Under the pieces are notes generated by a model. That model saw nothing but the letters and a program-made list of their open reading frames with translations. It was not told where the DNA came from and made no database searches. 6,620 nucleotides of DNA, from positions 1,980 through 8,599 of the forward strand of contig PBPU01000009.1 of assembly GCA_002724825.1 (NCBI GenBank), read 5' to 3'. This document shows positions 1-5,933 of this stretch, piece by piece. The translations under genes and the position numbers were made by a program. The stretch comes from Acidimicrobiaceae bacterium. GTDB taxonomy: Bacteria; Actinomycetota; Acidimicrobiia; Acidimicrobiales; UBA8592. Each line of letters opens with the position of its first letter. The first letter of the stretch is position 1.

Positions 1-588
1 GAACACTAAAAAAAATGAAATTCCATTACCAAGGAACGCCCATCCCGGGCCGGAAACAGCGAGCAGGACTCCTCCAAGGCTAGGGCCGATAGCTCTAGCT
101 GCATTGAACTGTGTCGAATTCAAGGTAATAGCGTTCATCAGAACGTCTCTAGGGACAAGGTCCGCGACGTATGCTTGCCAGGCGGGGAGAGCATAACCGT
201 TAGCGAATCCATAGATAATGTTGATACCCACATAAACAAGTGGCTCTCTCACACCAGACCACCAGAACACAGCATTCGAGATAGCTATGACACCGAGAAA
301 AATTTCACAAACAAGAAGGATGTGTCTTCGTGAGAGGCGGTCGGCCATCGGCCCAGCGAAAGGGCCGACCAAGGCCATAGGGATCATGAGGGCAAAAACA
401 GAGGTTCCAACCCACGTTCCCGATTCAGTCATCTCGTACATAATGAACGGCGATGCCAGCCCTTGCAGCCAGCCACCACTATTTGAGATAAGACCAGCGA
501 ACCAGAAGCGCCGAAAGTCACGGATCTTTAAAGCGCTTATGGCATCAGAAAGCTTCGCTTTCTCTAGTTCGGGGGGTGTATCGCTCAA
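1..588 (-). CDS. MFS transporter, MFS_3/EntS-like family (N-terminal 196 residues; cut by the window edge)
   Basis: This is the N-terminal half of a major facilitator permease in the inner membrane; the gene runs off the left edge still open. The first ~22 residues are polar and cytoplasmic. The phrase KIRDFRRFWFAGLISNSGGW (21-40), typical of MFS_3 (DUF894, enterobactin-exporter-like) proteins, leads into the first helix. Loop 2-3 carries the MFS motif A, GPMADRLSRRH (79-89), with Asp83, Arg84, Arg87 and Arg88. LNSTQFNAARAIGPSLGG (156-173) and GWAFLGNGISF (182-192) are further MFS_3 hallmarks. About five to six helices are visible. The start is TTG at 588-586. An in-frame stop lies three codons upstream and the first in-frame ATG is residue 50, inside the first helix, so TTG is the only reasonable start. 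A weak AGG ribosome site sits 5 nt before it and overlaps the ligase stop codon. It is the last visible gene of the operon with the MatB-like ligase and the DMT permease. Family members are usually exporters; the substrate is unknown. Confidence 0.88.
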   Translation of the reverse strand, partial: MSDTPPELEKAKLSDAISALKIRDFRRFWFAGLISNSGGWLQGLASPFIMYEMTESGTWVGTSVFALMIPMALVGPFAGPMADRLSRRHILLVCEIFLGVIAISNAVFWWSGVREPLVYVGINIIYGFANGYALPAWQAYVADLVPRDVLMNAITLNSTQFNAARAIGPSLGGVLLAVSGPGWAFLGNGISFFLVF

Positions 589-594
589 TAGTGC

Positions 595-2091
595 CTAATC
601 GTGGTCTTCTGCATCAGAGAAAAGAGATGAATACTCTTCGCGTAATTTTGATCTTTGAATTTTACCCATAGCGTTTCGGGGAAGAGCATCAACAATGACA
701 TATTTTTTAGGTTTCTTGAAATTCGCGACACGAGACTGAAGATATTGGTCCATTGCGGCCTCTGAGAATTCTCCGTTTAAGATAAGAAATGCGGTTACAG
801 CCTCACCAAGATCTGGATGAGGAAGGCCAACAACTGCGCATTCATCGATGCTCTGGAACTCTTCAAGGCAGAGTTCAATTTCTTTGGGGTAGATGTTCTC
901 TCCTCCAGAAATCATCATGTCATTAGATCGTCCCTGAAGAGATAACCTCCCATTCTCATCAATAGATCCGATATCTCCAGTGATGAGAAATCCGTCCTGT
1001 GAAAAAGCCGCAGCGGTCTTTTCTGGCTGCTTCCAATATCCGGAAAACAAATGATCTCCTTGGATCTCAACTACCCCTAACTCGCCAATCCCGCATTCCC
1101 GACCATCTTTTGAGACGCGCAGTTCCACCCCCGGGAGTGGGAATCCCACTGTTCCCGGGATTCTTTCTCCCTTTAGCGGATTCGAAGTAATTATTCCCGC
1201 CTCTGTCATCCCGTAGCGTTCAAGAATCCTGTGGCCTGTTTGTCGTTGAAATTTTTCATGAACCAGAGTGGACATGGGGGCTGACCCAGAAGTAAACAGA
1301 CGCATATGGGCACACATGTCATAGTCAAATCGACTAGTGCCAAGTAGGCGTATGTAATGGGTCGGAACGCCCATCATAACAGTCGCCTCCGGAAGGTGAT
1401 CAAGAATGATATCGGGTTCAAATTTATTAAGAAAGATAACTTCCGATGCGCTAAGCATCGAGCAATGGAGAGCTACGAAAAGACCGTGAACATGGAAGAC
1501 CGGTAGACAATGCAGCAGGACATCTTCTGGTTCGAACCCCCAGATGTCATGAAGCGCAATTGCGTTAGCAATCAAGCCCCGGTGTGAGAGCATCGCTCCT
1601 TTGGGTTTACCTGTCGTCCCACTGGTATAGAGCATCGCTGCAAGGTCCGAACCTGAACGCTGGGTAACCTGATCTGTTCCGGGAAGCGACTCAGCCAACG
1701 AAGTCAGGCTTCCATTTATTTTTCCAAGTGTTTCAGATCGCGAATTCACGTTCTGGACACACCCATGAGAAAAAACTACAAGTGAAGGCTCAGCATCTTG
1801 AGATAGGTACTCGGTTTCTTCAACCGTGTTCCTTGGATTTGAGGGAACGTATATTGCCCCGGATTGAAGGCAGGCAAGATACAGGGCCAAAGCGTCGATA
1901 GATTTCTCGACCTTAACAAGAACTCTGTCTCCCTCCTTTACCCCACACTCATGAAGCGCAGCAGAGTATCGTCCGGACATCTTAAAAACTTCAGAATACG
2001 TCAGTGGTTCACCATCAGGGTCGCGAAGGAAAATCTTTTCAGTCTTTCCATCGCTCGGTTTGCGCAGCACTTCAAAAAGGTTGCTTTCCAT
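595..2091 (-). CDS. matB: Malonyl-CoA/methylmalonyl-CoA synthetase-like acyl-CoA ligase (MatB family)
   Basis: Class I adenylate-forming enzyme, 498 aa, close to the ~500 aa of characterised MatB proteins. The family activates malonate or methylmalonate with ATP to an acyl-adenylate and then forms the CoA thioester in the cytoplasm. All core motifs are present: the P-loop MLYTSGTTGKPKG (153-165), LPVFHVHG (196-203), ERYGMTE (291-297), TGD (371-373), the hinge region GRSNDMMISGGENIYPKEIE (387-406) and the C-terminal PRNAMGKIQR (471-480). Lys477 is the expected catalytic, acetylation-prone lysine. MatB-like phrases separate it from generic fatty acyl ligases: ATVMMGVPTHYIRLL (236-250), RLFTSGSAPM (264-273) and GERIPGTVGFPLPGV (308-322). 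Arg248 is, by my unaligned comparison, at the position of the malonate-binding arginine. The ATG at 2091 is preceded by AGG, 8 nt away, which overlaps the DMT stop codon. No malonate decarboxylase or polyketide genes are visible, so malonate as substrate rests on family resemblance alone; another short dicarboxylic or acyl substrate is possible. Confidence 0.88.
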   Translation of the reverse strand: MESNLFEVLRKPSDGKTEKIFLRDPDGEPLTYSEVFKMSGRYSAALHECGVKEGDRVLVKVEKSIDALALYLACLQSGAIYVPSNPRNTVEETEYLSQDAEPSLVVFSHGCVQNVNSRSETLGKINGSLTSLAESLPGTDQVTQRSGSDLAAMLYTSGTTGKPKGAMLSHRGLIANAIALHDIWGFEPEDVLLHCLPVFHVHGLFVALHCSMLSASEVIFLNKFEPDIILDHLPEATVMMGVPTHYIRLLGTSRFDYDMCAHMRLFTSGSAPMSTLVHEKFQRQTGHRILERYGMTEAGIITSNPLKGERIPGTVGFPLPGVELRVSKDGRECGIGELGVVEIQGDHLFSGYWKQPEKTAAAFSQDGFLITGDIGSIDENGRLSLQGRSNDMMISGGENIYPKEIELCLEEFQSIDECAVVGLPHPDLGEAVTAFLILNGEFSEAAMDQYLQSRVANFKKPKKYVIVDALPRNAMGKIQRSKLREEYSSLFSDAEDHD

Positions 2092-2100
2092 AAAACAAAC

Positions 2101-3015
2101 CTACTCGGACTCAACAGGGGGAAGCCCTTTGGATCCACGCCCGATTAAACCCATCGACACCACTATTAACATTCCACCAACGAGAAGTGGCCAACTTGCC
2201 TCCTCTTTAAAAAATACCATCCCTCCTATAACTCCGAATAGCGGAAGGAAATACCCTATGACTGAAACTTGGCCTGTCGTACCAAGCTGATTCGCCCGAA
2301 ATATAGCCAGAAAAGCCAGAAACGTTGTTATTCCGAAAACAAACAATGCAACAAAATGCCAAGCGGCGAAACCTCCGGATGGTTGTGTCGCCATATCCAT
2401 TGCGTATGTCAGAATCAAAGCAACGACCCCAGCCGTAAACAGATTAGGGGCGATAAGCGCCATCGGCTCATGCCGAAGAGAATAGTAACGGGTAAGAACA
2501 GCCGCAGACCCGCCAAGCGCTGACCCAGCAAGAACAATCAGGATGTCGCTAAGCGATCCCTTCTCTCCGACTGAATCGATCGTAAGCATCATTACTCCGC
2601 CGTAGGCCAGGACAAGCCCAGCCCCTTTCAAAGAGTTGAATCGTTCATCATCAAAAACAAAATGTGCAACGATTGCAGTAAAAATAGGACCTAGAGAAAT
2701 AAGCAAAGTAACAATCCCAGCTGGAAGCTCATCAAACCCATAGTTAAAAATTAGCGAGGGGCCTGCTCCTGCTAGAACACCCAGAACTATCCCTGGTAAC
2801 ACCGCAGCTTTCGACAACTGGTTTCGCCTGTATCCAGTCCCGAAGGCCAAAGCTCCACTTATTAGAAACGGGATCCATGTAATAGTAAATGGATCAATCC
2901 CATCATTGGTAAGTTTCTTAACCAACAGAGCACCAGCCCCGAATGTCAAACCTGTAAATGCTACATATGTCCAGACGCTTGTCGAAAGCTTATAAGAGGA
3001 GGTTGCAGAAAGCAT
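2101..3015 (-). CDS. EamA/DMT-superfamily permease (10-helix small-molecule carrier)
   Basis: Inner-membrane carrier of 304 aa, the usual length for two EamA repeats of five helices each. Hydrophobic segments lie at roughly 15-33, 44-62, 72-91, 97-120, 130-147, 157-175, 185-207, 219-237, 248-269 and 274-291. Each repeat has the characteristic fourth-helix ending: PAGIVTLLISLGPIFTAIVA (98-117) followed by acidic FDDE (121-124) in the first, and TTGQVSVIGYFLPLFGVIGG (246-265) followed by FFKEE (268-272) in the second. The C-terminal tail, after residue 292, is short and polar. The ATG at 3015 has a good ribosome site, GGAG at 3024-3021 with a 5-nt spacer, and no gene lies upstream on this strand, so it is the first gene of the operon. 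The MatB-like ligase starts 9 bp after its stop. Family members export or import amino acids, nucleosides, sugars or other metabolites; the substrate cannot be predicted here. Confidence 0.92.
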   Translation of the reverse strand: MLSATSSYKLSTSVWTYVAFTGLTFGAGALLVKKLTNDGIDPFTITWIPFLISGALAFGTGYRRNQLSKAAVLPGIVLGVLAGAGPSLIFNYGFDELPAGIVTLLISLGPIFTAIVAHFVFDDERFNSLKGAGLVLAYGGVMMLTIDSVGEKGSLSDILIVLAGSALGGSAAVLTRYYSLRHEPMALIAPNLFTAGVVALILTYAMDMATQPSGGFAAWHFVALFVFGITTFLAFLAIFRANQLGTTGQVSVIGYFLPLFGVIGGMVFFKEEASWPLLVGGMLIVVSMGLIGRGSKGLPPVESE

Positions 3016-3086
3016 GGGAACTCCACACTACTTCACATTCTGCTTGTCCCGTTCCATCGAAGTTACCAACAGGTAGCCAAGTTCTC

Positions 3087-3099
3087 TGAGGACTCCTCA
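3087..3099. promoter_or_regulatory. 13-bp palindrome TGAGGACTCCTCA, possible operator
   Basis: Perfect inverted repeat with two 6-bp arms (TGAGGA and TCCTCA) around one central C, in the divergent intergenic region. Its size and symmetry fit a site for a dimeric repressor or activator, and its place between two divergent units suggests shared control. No regulator gene is visible in the window and the motif matches no operator I can name, so its function is inferred from symmetry and position only. A palindrome of this length can occur by chance. Confidence 0.35.
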
Positions 3100-3115
3100 C
3101 TGCGAGCTTCCTCTG

Positions 3116-3136
3116 ACTAGTATGAACTCAACTAGT
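3116..3136. repeat. Paired ACTAGT sites flanking a 9-nt spacer, possible operator or hairpin
   Basis: ACTAGT occurs at 3116-3121 and 3131-3136. Each copy is its own reverse complement, so the pair is both a direct and an inverted repeat, with starts 15 bp apart. The left copy overlaps the -10-like TAGTAT of the plus-strand unit, and the right copy ends just before the GGAG ribosome site of the phosphotransferase gene. A bound protein could block the promoter, or the RNA could form a 6-bp hairpin next to the ribosome site. This is inference from position only. Confidence 0.3.
3118..3123 (+). promoter_or_regulatory. Possible -10 box TAGTAT for the phosphotransferase-phosphatase unit
   Basis: TAGTAT matches the -10 consensus at four of six bases, including the key first A and last T. 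Transcription would begin near 3130 and give a leader of about 17 nt that still contains the GGAG ribosome site. No recognisable -35 box lies 16-18 bp upstream, so the call is weak. Confidence 0.3.
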
Positions 3137-3137
3137 T

Positions 3138-3141
3138 GGAG
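3138..3141 (+). promoter_or_regulatory. Ribosome binding site GGAG that fixes the phosphotransferase start
   Basis: GGAG lies 6 nt before the ATG at 3148, an ideal spacing. A longer reading from TTG at 3136 would place this site inside the coding region and has no ribosome site of its own, so 3148 is preferred. Confidence 0.75.
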
Positions 3142-3147
3142 ATACAG

Positions 3148-4248
3148 ATGGCAGATATTCCGGGGACACTGGCGGGAGTCACGGCACAATGGTTGTCCAC
3201 CCAGCTCCAGAACGCCGGTCATTCAGTTCCTTCCATCAAATCACTTGCGCACGAACCTATGGACGGTTTCACCGGAGCGATGGGCGAGGTCGGTATTTTC
3301 AAAGTTGTTTGGGAAGAAGACGACCGACAAGACCTTCCTACATCATTTGTAGCAAAATGCCCCCTCGATGACGTTAACGCCAGATGGTATAACACCATCA
3401 TGCAGTTCTATATTCGCGAATCAGGCTTCTATTCTGATCTCGTTCAAGAGATAGACATGCGCATTCCCGAGTGTTGGGTCAATCTTTTCGATCCAGAAAC
3501 AGGAAAAGCGTTTCTACTACTTGAACATATTTCCGAAGCTGAAAAAGGGGACATTCTCTTAGGCTGCTCTATACCCGTTATGGAAAAGCTTGTTACTGAT
3601 CTTGCAACTATGCACGGAAAGTTTTGGATGGATGAACGTCTTCTGGAGATTCCTTGGCTCATTGACTGGCGTGCTGAAAGCCTCCAGCTAGGCATCGAAA
3701 TGACTCAAACTGCATGGAAAGCTCTTGCTGAAAATGAGCCTGACCGTTACCCCAAAGACCTCTTCGAAGTACTTGATCGAAGTTGGATCAACAATACCGT
3801 CGAATGGCTCGGTCGATATGCCGACCGACCTTGGACACTGACTCATATTGATTATGAGCTGGATAACATTCTCATAGATACAGACGGTCCTATAATTTTG
3901 GACTGGCAAAGCATCATGCGTTCGCATCCAGGTGTTGATCTTGGCTGGCTCCTCGCTGCGTCACATAACCAAGAAACACTCGATGCTGAACCTGCTCTCT
4001 TAACGCTGTATCGAAAAAAACTTGCAGAATCAGGTGGGCCGACATGGTCAGAAGAGGAACTCGAAGAAGCCCTCGCATGGGGGATTCTGTATCCGGCCTC
4101 GTGTCAATGCGTCCCATATCTTCAGGACGTATCGGCTCATGGTTCCGGGGCGGAAAGAATGCATCAGAGGTTCGATAAGTTTCTCCAAGGATCCATTGAT
4201 GCAGCTGTCCGCTGGAACCTCGTCGAACACATTGGGCCCTTGTGCTAG
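3148..4248 (+). CDS. Phosphotransferase of the APH/EcKL (CHK-kinase-like) fold
   Basis: A 366-aa kinase-fold protein that probably transfers ATP phosphate to a small-molecule hydroxyl in the cytoplasm. N-lobe: a glycine-containing loop FTGAMGEVGIFKVVW (41-55), a likely ATP-binding lysine in FVAK (Lys70) and a helix YIRESGFYSDL (88-98) with Glu91, like the conserved E..FY helix of EcKL proteins. The hinge is near LLLEHI (123-128). C-lobe: catalytic loop LTHIDYELDNILID (231-244) with His233, Asp235 and Asn240, then IILDWQ (249-254) with metal-binding Asp252 and PGVDLGWLL (261-269). The usual HGD reads HID here, with Gly replaced by Ile; the catalytic residues are intact. The C-terminus is rich in Trp and Cys. 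The ATG at 3148 is chosen for its GGAG site; a TTG start at 3136 would add four residues. It is followed 14 bp later by a histidine phosphatase. Relatives include ecdysteroid, choline and hydroxyacyl kinases and some antibiotic kinases. I see nothing that points to antibiotic resistance; the substrate is unknown. Confidence 0.85.
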   Translation: MADIPGTLAGVTAQWLSTQLQNAGHSVPSIKSLAHEPMDGFTGAMGEVGIFKVVWEEDDRQDLPTSFVAKCPLDDVNARWYNTIMQFYIRESGFYSDLVQEIDMRIPECWVNLFDPETGKAFLLLEHISEAEKGDILLGCSIPVMEKLVTDLATMHGKFWMDERLLEIPWLIDWRAESLQLGIEMTQTAWKALAENEPDRYPKDLFEVLDRSWINNTVEWLGRYADRPWTLTHIDYELDNILIDTDGPIILDWQSIMRSHPGVDLGWLLAASHNQETLDAEPALLTLYRKKLAESGGPTWSEEELEEALAWGILYPASCQCVPYLQDVSAHGSGAERMHQRFDKFLQGSIDAAVRWNLVEHIGPLC

Positions 4249-4262
4249 GCCAAGGGTAAACA

Positions 4263-4874
4263 ATGGATCTTCTTATCGTCCGGCACGCGCGCCCTGAGCG
4301 CGAAGAGAAGTCCGAAGGAGAAGGACCAGCTGACCCTGGGCTATCGAAGACGGGCTATCTCCAAGCCGAGACGATTGCCGATTTTTTGGAAGGTGAGAAA
4401 ATCGATCACGTTGTTTCAAGTTCCATGAAAAGGGCTCAACAGACTGCTCAGCCTTTAGCTAAACGCCTTGGTGTCGAAATCTCTCAGCGCGATAATCTGC
4501 GTGAATCAGATCACAATAGTTCGGTGTATATCCCTGTAGAGGAAATGACATTTGACTCACCATCAATCCAAGAGTACATCAAGGATCCTTCAGCCATATT
4601 TGAGGGCGACTATGAAGGTTTCCGTCACCGTGTCCATGCGGCTTTTGATCAAATTATCGAAGAATTCCCCAGCCAGACAGTAGCTGTTTTCTGTCATGGG
4701 ATGGTTATTTCCGTCTACCTTCAGATTCTCTGGGGTTTGGAGAACCCCTTAGCGATTAGGCCGGACTATACGAGCGTAACAAGAGTTGAAGCTTCTAAAA
4801 CTGGTTTGCGTACGGTGCGAAGCATCAATGAGACAGGGCATGTACGCCATTTACTTGAGCGCCCAAAGTTTTGA
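4263..4874 (+). CDS. Histidine phosphatase family protein (phosphoglycerate-mutase-like)
   Basis: Branch-1 histidine phosphatase, 203 aa, the usual size for a single domain. These cytoplasmic enzymes form a phosphohistidine and either hydrolyse phosphate esters or move phosphate within a sugar acid. The catalytic set is complete: the RHA motif (Arg7, nucleophile His8), LSKTG (27-31), SSSMKRAQQTA (52-62) with Arg57, LRE with proton donor Glu81, and FCHGMVI (143-149) with second histidine His145. Between Glu81 and His145 is a longer, acidic segment (about 82-125), the part of the fold that usually shapes substrate choice. Its size is closer to small phosphatases (SixA, CobC, PhoE types) than to the ~250-aa glycolytic mutase, so phosphatase activity is more likely. 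The ATG at 4263 has AAGGG at 4252-4256, 6 nt upstream. It lies 14 bp after the phosphotransferase gene and is surely cotranscribed. It converges on the SDR gene with 33 bp between stops. Substrate unknown. Confidence 0.88.
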   Translation: MDLLIVRHARPEREEKSEGEGPADPGLSKTGYLQAETIADFLEGEKIDHVVSSSMKRAQQTAQPLAKRLGVEISQRDNLRESDHNSSVYIPVEEMTFDSPSIQEYIKDPSAIFEGDYEGFRHRVHAAFDQIIEEFPSQTVAVFCHGMVISVYLQILWGLENPLAIRPDYTSVTRVEASKTGLRTVRSINETGHVRHLLERPKF

Positions 4875-4907
4875 CATTCAACGCCAGTGGCTTCGAGAGA
4901 AGAGATA
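4875..4907. other. Convergent gene junction without a clear terminator
   Basis: Only 33 bp separate the stop codons of the histidine phosphatase and the SDR. A small hairpin with 4-bp stem CTTC/GAAG and GAGA loop lies at 4891-4902, but no run of T follows on either strand. Termination here must be Rho-dependent or leaky, so antisense overlap of the two transcripts is likely. Confidence 0.5.
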
Positions 4908-5861
4908 TCAACTCTGATCGAGTCCAGAAAAATCTATTCCCGTAAGCTCAACACTTTGCTCCCAAAGGGCCCGACCGTCATGCACATCGTATGCTGCCTT
5001 TTTAGCTTGGACTTTCACAGCTGACCCTCGTGTTTGCATTCGTTCGCTAGGGCCGAAATAGTCTCCACCAGCAGCTGAAGGGTCCGTTGCGGCTCTAAGG
5101 GTGGGGACAGCCCCGGAAAGAGTCGATTGCACAAAATAAGGGCCTATAGCTTTTAAACTCTTTTCGAAAAGTCGATCAAAATATGACTCTGAGCTCAGGT
5201 TTGACCCAATATTTGAATGTGCCATTCCTGGGTGGGCGGCAACTGAAAGAGTGTCGTTTCTTCCTGCTCGATGAAGTCTTCGATCAAGTTCAGCGGTAAA
5301 GACTAAATTCGCAAGTTTACTTTGGGCGTAGGCGCGCATCCGCCCGTACCGGTGGTTTGACTGCAGGTCGTAGAAGTTCAATCGACCTTGCCGGTGTGCA
5401 TTACTTGCTACGTTGACAACGCGCCCGCCACTTTGAGCTACCAGATCTTCTATAAGAAGCCCGGTTAATGCGAAATGACCCAAATGGTTAACCCCGAACT
5501 GAAGTTCAAAGCCGTCAACTGTAGTTCCCTTAGGTACTCCCATAATGCCTGCATTGTTGATCAGGGTATGTAATGGCATTCCTCGCTCTTTGAAGGAGAT
5601 TGCAAATTCGCGAATAGAAGAGAGATCAGCGAGGTCCAGAGGTTGCGTTTCAACATTTGCCGAGGGGTTGTCTGAAAGTATTTCATTTACTGCTTCATTC
5701 CCCTTAATAGTGTTTCGGGCAGCGAGGATGACGTGTGCGCCGCGCTGGGCAAGAATCCGAACTGTTTCGTATCCAATACCGGAATTCCCTCCAGTGACTA
5801 TGACTACTTTTCCTGCTTGGTCAGGTACGTCTTGCTCGGTCCATCCGGTCGTTTCGCTCAT
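4908..5861 (-). CDS. Short-chain dehydrogenase/reductase, retinol-dehydrogenase/WWOX-like
   Basis: NAD(P)-dependent oxidoreductase of 317 aa with a Rossmann fold; it probably interconverts an alcohol and a ketone or aldehyde on a lipophilic substrate. In order: nucleotide-binding TGGNSGIG (23-30), Arg49 in ILAARN (45-50), which favours NADP(H), acidic LDLADL (75-80), NNAG (102-105), structural Asn125 in the phrase FGVNHLGHFALTG (122-134), catalytic Ser153 in NVASNAH (150-156) and YAQSK (178-182) with Tyr178 and Lys182. The C-terminus, with AAHPGM (208-213), YFGP (268-271) and ALWEQSVELTGI (298-309), is the pattern of the ~300-aa RDH-like SDRs that are very numerous in mycobacteria and other actinobacteria. 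The ATG at 5861 has no ribosome site. Instead a -10-like TATCTT ends 6 nt upstream, suggesting a leaderless mRNA. The gene lies 72 bp after the thioesterase on the same strand. The Tyr-Lys-Ser triad is intact; the substrate is not predictable. Confidence 0.9.
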   Translation of the reverse strand: MSETTGWTEQDVPDQAGKVVIVTGGNSGIGYETVRILAQRGAHVILAARNTIKGNEAVNEILSDNPSANVETQPLDLADLSSIREFAISFKERGMPLHTLINNAGIMGVPKGTTVDGFELQFGVNHLGHFALTGLLIEDLVAQSGGRVVNVASNAHRQGRLNFYDLQSNHRYGRMRAYAQSKLANLVFTAELDRRLHRAGRNDTLSVAAHPGMAHSNIGSNLSSESYFDRLFEKSLKAIGPYFVQSTLSGAVPTLRAATDPSAAGGDYFGPSERMQTRGSAVKVQAKKAAYDVHDGRALWEQSVELTGIDFSGLDQS

Positions 5862-5867
5862 CGGTTC

Positions 5868-5896
5868 AAGATATATCGGCGAATGTGATCCGGCAA
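5868..5896 (-). promoter_or_regulatory. Possible promoter giving a leaderless SDR transcript
   Basis: On the minus strand TTGCCG (5896-5891) and TATCTT (5873-5868) are separated by 17 bp, with four of six matches each to the -35 and -10 consensus. Six bases lie between the -10 box and the ATG at 5861, so transcription would begin at or next to the A of the start codon. There is no Shine-Dalgarno sequence, which agrees with leaderless translation. Confidence 0.45.
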
Positions 5897-5933
5897 GGAA
5901 AAGGGAGATCTTGTTGTGATAATCGACAGGTCG

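Larger units (their letters stand above)
3016..3147. promoter_or_regulatory. Divergent intergenic region between the DMT permease and phosphotransferase genes
   Basis: This is the only divergent region fully inside the window and must carry the promoters for the three-gene minus-strand operon and the two-gene plus-strand unit. It contains a 13-bp palindrome (3087-3099), two ACTAGT sites (3116-3121 and 3131-3136), a plus-strand -10-like TAGTAT (3118-3123) and ribosome sites at each end. I found no good -35 box for either direction and no convincing minus-strand -10 box. No small ORF with a ribosome site is evident. Confidence 0.6.

Noticed and set aside
287..598. Open reading frame of 103 codons on the plus strand opposite the MFS gene
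   Set aside because: The minus strand encodes clear MFS motifs over the same stretch; the plus-strand translation is basic, low in structure and resembles no family.
3136..3147. Extension of the phosphotransferase to a TTG start at 3136
   Set aside because: The GGAG ribosome site at 3138-3141 is ideally spaced for the ATG at 3148 and would fall inside the longer reading, which has no ribosome site of its own.
3148..4248. Antibiotic resistance kinase
   Set aside because: The APH fold alone does not show resistance; the RESGFY helix and overall layout are nearer EcKL/CHK-like metabolic kinases, and no resistance or mobile context is present.
4891..4902. Hairpin CTTC-GAGA-GAAG as a terminator between the convergent genes
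   Set aside because: The stem is only 4 bp and no T-run follows on either strand, so it does not qualify as an intrinsic terminator.
5545..5919. Open reading frame of 124 codons on the plus strand opposite the SDR gene
   Set aside because: It lies antisense to the conserved nucleotide-binding half of the SDR, has no recognisable domain and is explained as a shadow of that gene.
5923..5933. Short inverted repeat CGAC-AG-GTCG downstream of the thioesterase as a terminator
   Set aside because: Four-base arms with a two-base loop cannot form a stable hairpin and no T-run follows on the minus strand.
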